From Acidobacteriota bacterium (GTDB lineage Bacteria > Acidobacteriota > Blastocatellia > Pyrinomonadales > Pyrinomonadaceae), in NCBI GenBank assembly GCA_003222855.1, contig QHXH01000084.1, positions 1-5,427 on the forward strand: DNA of 5,427 bases. Direction: 5' to 3'. Numbering within the stretch: position 1 is the first letter of the stretch; the number at the start of each line of letters is the position of its first letter. The notes below the pieces were generated by a model. That model had not been told where the DNA came from. It made no database searches and saw nothing but the letters and a program-made list of their open reading frames with translations. Shown one piece after another: positions 1-4,911 of the stretch. A program made the position numbers and the translations under genes.

Positions 1-2261
1 TGTAGCTCGGCGCGCTTTTGCTCCTCTGGCGAAAGCGACCTGACAACTTCGGCTTTGTCTGCCTCTCTTATTAGCGTGCTACTCGCTCGCGCAGAAGGCG
101 GCACATTCGCCGCGACACCAGCGACGCCACTCCCCTGCCCGCCAGCACTTCCGGCACCCCCGCCTCCTTGCGATGGGTTTGATTTCGCGCTTCTTGATCC
201 CGATCTCGTCACCGTCACGGTCTGGGCCATCGCTGTCGGCATATTTGCAAAAGCCCCTCCGTTGTAGGCTCCTGCGCTGATTCGCAAGGTCTCAGACTCC
301 CCACCATAAACCATCTGCCGGTTCACACCTTCAGGAACTTCCACGGGAACGTCTATTCGTCGCGGCTGACCGCCATCGGTGACAATCATCTCTTCAACTG
401 CGACAAACGAGGTGAATTGAGTCATCAAGCGATAATCGAGCCCGAGTTGAACGATGCTCTGTTTCACGTCCTCTTTCATCGCGCCTCGCTGTGCGCCATT
501 GAAATCCTGGCTCATCAAATCATCGACTCGCGTGCGCGCCCACAATGTTGCCAGCACGTCGTGCGTTTGCGGGCTGGAAAAATCAATCGGAATCTCGCGC
601 ACAAAATCGCGTCCCGACATTTTGCCCTTCAAACGAATTGTGCCGCGTCCATTTCCGGAGTAGCGGCCAGTTAAGATCACGGGTTTGGCGCCAAAAAGAT
701 CGGGAACGCCTTTTGGATAGACGTCTGAGACGGCCAATCCATTCCAATCGATCGAAATGTCGGTGAGCAAGGGACTGCGCACACGTTCATAAAAGCGGCG
801 CGCTGCGGCGGAGCCATCATCGTTCAAAGCTACGTACTCGACTTCGCCGCGCCCGTACTTCGCCATGTTATCCAGCAGGAACCGATTCACACTGCCGCCG
901 ATGCCAAAGGCGAATACACGGGCATTCGGATGCTTCTGGACTTCGCCGATAATCTCCATGTCGTTGCCGACGTAACCGTCAGTCATGAAGCAAACCACAC
1001 GCACATGATCCTGTCTGTCGGAAGGATCCATGGACGCTTTGATGGCTTTCATCATCTCTGTGCCACCGCCGCCCTGACGAGTTTCGAGAAACGCTTGCGC
1101 CTTTGCCAGATTTTCTTTCGTGGCCGGTACTGGTTCAGGAAAAAGAATGTGTTCATCGCCTGAGAAGGTGATCAGGTTGAAAGTGTCGTAGGGATAGAGA
1201 TTGTCCAGAGCCAGCTTCATCGTCTCTTTGGCTTTTTCAATCGGAAAGCCGGACATCGATCCCGAAGTGTCGAGCACGAACACCAGTTCTTTTGGCGTCA
1301 CATCTTCGACCGTTACTCGCTCAGGCGGTTGCAAAATCAGCGTGAAGAATCCGCCCATGCCGGTTGAATGCGTCAAGACGGCGTCGGAAATCTTCGCGCC
1401 GGCAACGTCGTAGCGAAGAATGAAATCCCGATTTGGAATTGTCGCGAAATCTTTCAGCGTTACCTGCGCGCGGTGATCATCCGGACGCTCAATATTCACG
1501 TCATGCGTTTTCGAAGTTAGACCATCGATCGGCACTCCCGCATCGAGCGAAATCTGAAGTGACACGTCGTGACCGGCCCGCATGCCTTCAGGCGCGGGTT
1601 GAGGCGTGACACGCGAACCATCCGGCACGCGTTCGGTATCTGGCGCAAAGCCGTCACCTTGCGCGCCCGCCGGTGAGCCCGGGACATAACGTGGACCAAC
1701 AACCATCGGAAAAACAAATTCGTACGAACCATCTTCGTATTTCAAAGTCTCGACATAGCTGATCGTGATCTTGATTTGCTCGCCGGGCAGGATGTTCGCC
1801 ACCGATTGGGTGAAGATGTTCGGCCGCTCCTGGTTCAGCAAGCTGGCAGTCTGGCCGTTGTTCTTGGCAGCTTCGTAAACCGCTTCGGCTTGTTCGCGGC
1901 GCAGGATCTTTCCGCGCACCGTGCGATCGCCGACCAGCATCGTCATGTCATCAACGGCTGCGTTCTGTGGCAAAGGAAACGTATAGACGGCTTCGATCTT
2001 TTCTTTGAAAGGATTTTCGAATTCCTGATTAATAGTTACGCGCGATAGAAAGCCGCTGATTTGCGCTTTCACGTCGGTGTGTTTTAAGGGACAAACCGCT
2101 TTGGGCTTTCCGGTAGGATCGACAACTTGCAGCGAGCCCTGCGTTGCTGTGTTCTGGGCGGATGCTATCGAGCCTGAACCCTTCAGTCCGCTGAGGCCAA
2201 TTACTGCTATCGTCCCGACTGCGATTAAAGCGAAGAACTTTAGAAAGATCCTCTGCGACAT
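1..2261 (-). CDS. Secreted VIT and VWA domain protein (inter-alpha-trypsin-inhibitor heavy-chain-like), 3' end outside window
   Basis: The frame is open from the ATG at 2261 to the window edge (753 codons), so the C-terminus is missing. Residues 1-35 form a signal peptide: basic start, hydrophobic core, then an ASA|Q signal peptidase I site. A VIT domain covers about residues 43-175 and contains the typical ERPNIFTQSVANILPGEQI stretch. A VWA domain follows at about 325-500 with a complete metal-binding MIDAS: DTSGS at D331/S333/S335, T401 and D428. After it comes the conserved region ending LDYRLMTQFTSFVAVEE (to about 624), then a Gly/Ser-rich low-complexity stretch near 695-720 and a charged segment (SPEEQKR) at the edge. 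The VIT-VWA order is that of ITIH-like proteins. In bacteria these are exported, and adhesion or protein binding is the usual guess, with no enzyme activity implied. The start is supported by GGAGGA 7 nt upstream. No sortase motif or anchor is visible, but the true C-terminus cannot be seen. The domain call is firm and the biological role is unknown. Confidence 0.93.
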   Translation of the reverse strand, partial: MSQRIFLKFFALIAVGTIAVIGLSGLKGSGSIASAQNTATQGSLQVVDPTGKPKAVCPLKHTDVKAQISGFLSRVTINQEFENPFKEKIEAVYTFPLPQNAAVDDMTMLVGDRTVRGKILRREQAEAVYEAAKNNGQTASLLNQERPNIFTQSVANILPGEQIKITISYVETLKYEDGSYEFVFPMVVGPRYVPGSPAGAQGDGFAPDTERVPDGSRVTPQPAPEGMRAGHDVSLQISLDAGVPIDGLTSKTHDVNIERPDDHRAQVTLKDFATIPNRDFILRYDVAGAKISDAVLTHSTGMGGFFTLILQPPERVTVEDVTPKELVFVLDTSGSMSGFPIEKAKETMKLALDNLYPYDTFNLITFSGDEHILFPEPVPATKENLAKAQAFLETRQGGGGTEMMKAIKASMDPSDRQDHVRVVCFMTDGYVGNDMEIIGEVQKHPNARVFAFGIGGSVNRFLLDNMAKYGRGEVEYVALNDDGSAAARRFYERVRSPLLTDISIDWNGLAVSDVYPKGVPDLFGAKPVILTGRYSGNGRGTIRLKGKMSGRDFVREIPIDFSSPQTHDVLATLWARTRVDDLMSQDFNGAQRGAMKEDVKQSIVQLGLDYRLMTQFTSFVAVEEMIVTDGGQPRRIDVPVEVPEGVNRQMVYGGESETLRISAGAYNGGAFANMPTAMAQTVTVTRSGSRSAKSNPSQGGGGAGSAGGQGSGVAGVAANVPPSARASSTLIREADKAEVVRSLSPEEQKRAEL

Positions 2262-2268
2262 GGTCTGA

Positions 2269-2274
2269 TCCTCC
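2269..2274 (-). promoter_or_regulatory. Ribosome binding site of the VIT/VWA gene
   Basis: On the minus strand GGAGGA lies 7 nt before the ATG at 2261. It is a near-ideal Shine-Dalgarno sequence and decides the start: an in-frame GTG further upstream has no such site and would put non-signal sequence ahead of the signal peptide. Confidence 0.85.
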
Positions 2275-2442
2275 GATACGGCCCACGAGAGCACATGAAC
2301 GACTAAGCGACTCGCGGGAATGATTTTCTTTGATTAGAGACGTCACCACAGTCTCTTGTTCCCGATTCTCTGGAGATAGAACGAGAAAAATTGAGGAGCT
2401 TGCAAGACTTAGCCGCCCTGGTCCTGTTATTTGTCCTCTTTC

Positions 2443-2516
2443 GTGTGATTTCGTGGATCTGATTTTAGGGTCTCTCGGTTTTTCTGATCCCTAAGAAAGT
2501 AACCACGAACTCACAC
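2443..2516. repeat. Imperfect palindromic intergenic element with two paired blocks
   Basis: The left arm GTGTGATTTCGTGG (2443-2456) is the reverse complement of CCACGAACTCACAC (2503-2516) at 13 of 14 positions. Further in, TTAGGG (2465-2470) pairs with CCCTAA (2489-2494) at the same register, leaving an 18-nt central loop. The blocks between (2457-2464 and 2495-2502) are mostly unpaired. No T-run follows on either side, so it does not look like a simple intrinsic terminator. It could be a copy of a dispersed palindromic repeat, a folded leader or 3'-end RNA, or a protein binding site. The symmetry is directly visible; the repeat-family idea is inference. Confidence 0.7.
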
Positions 2517-2650
2517 TAATAAACGCCAGCAACCCATTAGAGCGGATACGAGATAAGGGTTTAGAGCAACGTTAGGCCCCCTCTATTCCGACTCTCTCCA
2601 CACGAGCGGGACAGAATCTGCGCTACGCTCTGCCGCCGCACTCCAAACCT

Positions 2651-3865
2651 TCAATACAAATTAAAGTTGTATTCCAACTGCATGTAGACCGACACCGTTT
2701 GTCCATTGCGCGTCGCCGGAACGAATCGAATCTGCCGCGCGGCCATGATTGCCTTTTCCGTCAAACCACAGCACAGCGTCTGCGACGCGTGAATGTTCGT
2801 GACCTGTCCCGTGCGAGAAAAGATCACGCTCAATATGACCGTGCCGGTAATCTGATTGCGCCGCGCTTCTTCGGTGTATTGCGGTTCAGGTTTAGAAACG
2901 ACCCGCGCACGTACATCGACCTCGGTCTGTCTGAATGTCCGATCGATGTCATTGTCTGGATTGTTACCGGGCGAGCCTCCCTTACCGCGGCCTCCGGAAG
3001 TGTTGTCGCCTCCGCCAATGTTGCCTTTGTTTCCGGGCCCAAAGCCGGGTCCATTTCCTTCTCCAATTCCCGGACCCTGATTGGTGCCGACTCCCCCACC
3101 ATTACCTGGACCATTTGAGGCGACGGTCGACTTCGATCGCGGATCCCCATAATTGCGAAATGGAAGATCCTTCCAGAGCACGGGATCGATATCGATGCCC
3201 GCAGCGGGCAAAGCCTGTGGTGGAAGGCGAGCGTAAGTCGTGGGAATGGGCGCGGGAATCACGGAAGGAACAGGCGGGCGGCCTTGGGAAGGAGGCGATA
3301 GAGAATGATCGCCGCCGCTACCTCCGCCCTGGGATCGCGCCGGCACGGGATGCGAACCCTCGCCGCGACCCTTGTCAAAACCGACCCGGCCTTGCTCACC
3401 AGCACCGACCCCTGACTGCGAATCAGTGTCGGGCGCAGTTCGAAGATCGAGCATCGTCGTGCGCGCTAAGTCGGCCGGCTCTTCGACGAGCGCTCGAATC
3501 GAACCATGCTTATCCAACAGCATGATGCTCGCGATGACGCAGACAACAATTGCGACTGCGACGAGTAAGCCATTGCGAAAGAATGGTCTGGTGAAAGCTC
3601 GGCTGACATTGCTCTTGAACTGATTGAATTGATTCTGAAGAAACACCGATGGATCAGCCTTAAATAACGGCCACGCGACGCGAAATCGCTGGACCAGAAA
3701 CGCAAACTGAGTCGCCAATCGCCGGGCCAATGACTCATCGCTGATAATCGTGGGCCGGTAGTCGAAAGTTGCCGTATCACGATTCGTGAAAAGCCGTTTG
3801 CCGTCCGTCGGACAGAAGTTGAATTGATCCTCGAATTCTTCTCCACATGCGCCACACCTCTTCAT
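2651..3865 (-). CDS. TonB C-terminal domain protein with N-terminal zinc ribbon (energy transducer TonB-like)
   Basis: This is a 404-aa inner-membrane protein. Residues 4-21 form a short zinc-ribbon-like motif: C4xxC7, then FC18PTDG, where an aspartate sits in place of the usual fourth cysteine. Residues 40-95 are a cytoplasmic, partly amphipathic segment. One membrane helix spans about 97-117, followed by a long periplasmic linker, Pro-rich at 190-220 and strongly Gly/Asn-rich at 251-303. The TonB_C domain occupies about 315-403 and shows its landmarks: PEPQYTEEAR, GTVILSVIFSRTGQV, AARQIRFVPA, and YMQLEYNF at the end. TonB proteins couple the proton-motive force, through ExbB/ExbD, to outer-membrane transporters. 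No exbB, exbD or receptor gene is visible here, so the partner is unknown. GAGAGGAG 6 nt upstream supports the start. Overlapping antisense frames, including a long one at 2935-3525 on the plus strand, follow from the biased Gly/Pro linker composition. The domain call is firm; a role in transport rather than another envelope function is inferred. Confidence 0.92.
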   Translation of the reverse strand: MKRCGACGEEFEDQFNFCPTDGKRLFTNRDTATFDYRPTIISDESLARRLATQFAFLVQRFRVAWPLFKADPSVFLQNQFNQFKSNVSRAFTRPFFRNGLLVAVAIVVCVIASIMLLDKHGSIRALVEEPADLARTTMLDLRTAPDTDSQSGVGAGEQGRVGFDKGRGEGSHPVPARSQGGGSGGDHSLSPPSQGRPPVPSVIPAPIPTTYARLPPQALPAAGIDIDPVLWKDLPFRNYGDPRSKSTVASNGPGNGGGVGTNQGPGIGEGNGPGFGPGNKGNIGGGDNTSGGRGKGGSPGNNPDNDIDRTFRQTEVDVRARVVSKPEPQYTEEARRNQITGTVILSVIFSRTGQVTNIHASQTLCCGLTEKAIMAARQIRFVPATRNGQTVSVYMQLEYNFNLY

Positions 3866-3871
3866 AGCAAG

Positions 3872-3879
3872 CTCCTCTC
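3872..3879 (-). promoter_or_regulatory. Ribosome binding site of the TonB-like gene
   Basis: GAGAGGAG on the minus strand ends 6 nt before the ATG at 3865, which is good spacing and confirms that the zinc-ribbon Met-Lys-Arg-Cys start is the real N-terminus. The upstream edge of this site overlaps the AT-rich dyad at 3878-3893. Confidence 0.8.
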
Positions 3880-3893
3880 AATTTTCAAATTGA
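3878..3893. promoter_or_regulatory. AT-rich 16-bp dyad touching the ribosome binding site of the TonB-like gene
   Basis: TCAATTT (3878-3884) and AAATTGA (3887-3893) are perfect reverse complements around a 2-nt centre. The dyad begins 13 nt before the start codon and overlaps the outer two bases of the Shine-Dalgarno sequence. A repressor or a weak RNA hairpin here could block translation or transcription. Only the symmetry is seen; the function is a guess, and AT-rich dyads of this size can arise by chance. Confidence 0.35.
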
Positions 3894-3920
3894 CGTTGCT
3901 GGGGAGAACTGCTCTGTTGG

Positions 3921-3988
3921 GTAAGCGTGAACATAGAACGAATGGCAATACGCCGCCTGACATCAGTCGGGACGCAGTATTCGCTTAC
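3921..3988. repeat. Nested inverted repeat in the leader of the TonB-like gene
   Basis: GTAAGCG (3921-3927) pairs with CGCTTAC (3982-3988). AATAC (3947-3951) pairs with GTATT (3977-3981), which adjoins the outer right arm, while the left arm is split by 19 unpaired nt (3928-3946). Inside is an 18-nt hairpin at 3953-3970 (CCG/CGG and CTGA/TCAG with one mismatch). The layout could be a structured leader RNA or a decayed palindromic repeat. It matches no riboswitch class that I recognise. Confidence 0.4.
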
Positions 3989-4075
3989 GGTTGTCTCGAA
4001 AAGCGGGGAGACCTTACTTAAGTATTACGGGAGACGTCTGGAAAGTTACGGAGAAAAGCTATTCAGAAGTAAATA

Positions 4076-4159
4076 GACAGGATTTACACGATGAACAAGC
4101 GCGGGAAAACTTTTCGATCTAATTCTGGGTTATGTCTTGTACATCATGTAAATCCTGTC
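4076..4159. repeat. Long palindromic intergenic repeat element (24-nt arms)
   Basis: The left arm at 4076-4099, beginning GACAGGATTTACACGATG and ending ACAAG, is the reverse complement of 4136-4159 at 22 of 24 positions. The 36-nt loop (4100-4135) is not clearly structured. The element begins 7 nt beyond the stop of the small secreted protein gene (4167), so it would form the 3' end of that transcript. No T-run follows on the minus strand, which argues against a classical intrinsic terminator, though the stem could protect an mRNA 3' end. The arm sequence (GACAGGATTTACA and its complement TGTAAATCCTGTC) resembles, from memory, short intergenic repeats seen across unrelated environmental genomes. 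I cannot verify that here. Confidence 0.8.
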
Positions 4160-4166
4160 AAAACTC

Positions 4167-4694
4167 TTACTTCAACTTCAAACTTCGCGCGATCAAGTCC
4201 GTCTGGTTGCGAATGCGCAAGAGCTTGTCTCGCAAACCTGTAAAGCGCAGCACATAGACGGTGCGATTGTCGCTCTGAAGATAATAGGTTCGACCAGCCA
4301 TTGGCTTGCCGGCCTGCGTAAATTCGTACGACCGCGTCACACCCGAAAGCCGACCAGTGAAAGGATCGCCCTTGCCGTCGACGAAGCCGGGAAGAAATCG
4401 AGTTCGCTGATCCTGGTCGCGATGCGCGAAATCGCTGATCGTGATGCCTTCTTCCAGGGTTTCTTTGCGGATTCGCAGATAGCCGTCGTTGCGATCGCCA
4501 TAAACGAATTCTGTGTGTTGGTGAACCTCGTCCGGTTCGTCCACGAGCCTCCAGGTAGGCGAGGGGAAATCAACCACATAATCAACCTTGGCGCTGGTGT
4601 AGCTGTGCTCTTGAAGCACCGCAGCGAAATGTGGGGCGGACGAACCAAAAGCCGCCAATAAAAACAAGCCCAGGAAAGCGATAAGTGCTCGCAT
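4167..4694 (-). CDS. Small secreted protein of unknown function (175 aa)
   Basis: I do not recognise a named family. The chosen start at 4694 gives MRALIAFLGLFLLAAFGSSA, a clean signal peptide. GGGGAGAG lies 6 nt before it, whereas the in-frame ATG at 4728 would add 12 residues containing four arginines and one lysine ahead of that signal. The mature part, about 150 residues, looks compact and beta-rich: a VDYVVDFPSPTWRLVDEP stretch near 38-55, DGYLRIRKETLEEG in the middle, SYEFTQAGKPM, then TYYLQSDNRTVYVLRFTG. It ends in a probable helix (RIRNQTDLIARSLKLK). Early FPSPxW, central strands and a closing helix loosely recall the PsbP/DcrB-like fold of small exported proteins, but this is a weak analogy. 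There are no cysteines, no lipobox and no catalytic motif. It should be periplasmic or secreted. Long gaps on both sides suggest its own promoter. Confidence 0.85.
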   Translation of the reverse strand: MRALIAFLGLFLLAAFGSSAPHFAAVLQEHSYTSAKVDYVVDFPSPTWRLVDEPDEVHQHTEFVYGDRNDGYLRIRKETLEEGITISDFAHRDQDQRTRFLPGFVDGKGDPFTGRLSGVTRSYEFTQAGKPMAGRTYYLQSDNRTVYVLRFTGLRDKLLRIRNQTDLIARSLKLK

Positions 4695-4700
4695 TAATGT

Positions 4701-4708
4701 CTCTCCCC
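4701..4708 (-). promoter_or_regulatory. Ribosome binding site deciding the start of the small secreted protein
   Basis: GGGGAGAG on the minus strand, followed by 6 nt and then the ATG at 4694. It lies inside the longer open frame that begins at 4730, so it favours the internal start. Confidence 0.75.
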
Positions 4709-4780
4709 TTATAGTGCGCGACCGCTTCATCAGATGCTCAAGTCGATATAGTTGTTGTCTTTCGAGTTAGTGATTAGGGT

Positions 4781-4795
4781 GTGAACTTAGTTCAC
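4781..4795. promoter_or_regulatory. Operator-like 15-bp dyad, copy 1
   Basis: GTGAACT and AGTTCAC are perfect 7-bp reverse complements around one central T. The site lies about 86 bp upstream of the small secreted protein start and has the size and symmetry of a dimeric repressor site. The direct repeat GGGTGTGA (4777-4784) overlaps its left edge and recurs at 4832-4839. The regulator is unknown. GAAC-N3-GTTC recalls, but does not match, the GAAC-N4-GTTC LexA box of Gram-positive bacteria. Confidence 0.5.
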
Positions 4796-4841
4796 CTTGC
4801 TGTTTTCCAGAGCCTCTCTACGCCCTTGATCGGGTGTGACT

Positions 4842-4855
4842 GTGAAGTTAGTTCA
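4842..4855. promoter_or_regulatory. Operator-like dyad, copy 2
   Basis: GTGAAGTTAGTTCA repeats copy 1 (4781-4794) with a single change (C to G), which shortens the perfect arms to TGAA/TTCA. The two sites are 61 bp apart centre to centre, near six helical turns. A weaker third relative, GAGTTAGTGA, lies at 4764-4773, with its TTAG core 20 bp from that of copy 1. Repetition at roughly helical spacing supports a binding array, though a decayed repeat would look similar. Confidence 0.42.
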
Positions 4856-4861
4856 ATCACT

Positions 4862-4909
4862 GAGCGTTTTGCTGGAGTCTCCACACCCAAAACCCTACAC
4901 CCAACGCTC
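4862..4909. repeat. Inverted repeat just after the rph stop codon
   Basis: GAGCGTT (4862-4868) and AACGCTC (4903-4909) are perfect complements around a 34-nt loop, which holds a smaller dyad, TGGAGTCTCCA (4873-4883). The position, directly after rph, suits an mRNA 3' structure. The stem is short, the loop long and no T-run follows, so I do not call it a terminator. The loop also holds ACACCC-type simple sequence (4882-4902). Confidence 0.35.
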
Positions 4910-4911
4910 CC

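Larger units (their letters stand above)
2262..2650. other. 389-nt intergenic region between the TonB-like gene and the VIT/VWA gene
   Basis: I find no believable gene here on either strand; a minus-strand frame covering 2029-2349 is a shadow of the VIT/VWA gene. The region should hold the end of the TonB-like transcript and the promoter of the VIT/VWA gene. I could not pick a convincing -35/-10 pair, nor a hairpin followed by a T-run that would serve as an intrinsic terminator. The main structure is the dyad element at 2443-2516. On the minus strand, just after the TonB-like stop, is a GC-rich stretch (GGAGTGCGGCGGCAG) that resembles, from memory only, dispersed intergenic repeats of acidobacterial and verrucomicrobial genomes. 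Confidence 0.7.
3866..4166. other. 301-nt intergenic region rich in inverted repeats, upstream of the TonB-like gene
   Basis: I see no credible coding frame. The plus-strand frame at 3824-4021 overlaps the TonB-like start codon and has no ribosome site that I can see. The region must contain the TonB-like promoter, but no clear -35/-10 pair was found. It holds an unusual number of dyads: 3878-3893, 3921-3988, GTCTC/GAGAC at 3993-3997 and 4008-4012, the perfect 10-bp palindrome TACTTAAGTA at 4015-4024, AGACGTCT at 4032-4039, and the large element at 4076-4159. Confidence 0.65.

Noticed and set aside
2029..2349. 106-codon minus-strand frame spanning the VIT/VWA start
   Set aside because: It overlaps the signal peptide and early VIT region in a different frame, has no recognisable motif, and conflicts with the strong ribosome site for the ATG at 2261.
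2935..3525. 196-codon open frame on the plus strand inside the TonB-like gene
   Set aside because: It is antisense to a gene with clear domains, its product is rich in Arg/Cys without recognisable motifs, and the opening comes from the GC-biased Gly/Pro linker.
3921..3988. Integron attC site or known riboswitch
   Set aside because: No GTTRRRY/RYYYAAC core pair flanks the structure, and no conserved core of a riboswitch class I know can be placed on it.
4076..4159. Intrinsic terminator for the secreted-protein gene
   Set aside because: The stem is strong but the loop is 36 nt and no T-run follows on the minus strand, so it is better described as a palindromic repeat.
4337..4648. Alternative minus-strand frame inside the small secreted protein gene
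   Set aside because: The frame at 4167-4694 has a signal peptide, a ribosome binding site and a protein-like pattern; this one has none of these.
4708..4713. TATAAG as a -10 promoter box for the small secreted protein
   Set aside because: It overlaps the ribosome binding site, so a transcript starting from it would lack that site, and no fitting -35 element is found 16-18 bp upstream.
4695..4730. Longer N-terminus for the small secreted protein, starting at the ATG at 4730
   Set aside because: It would put 12 residues with five basic ones before an otherwise complete signal peptide, and the Shine-Dalgarno GGGGAGAG sits within this extension, positioned for the ATG at 4694.
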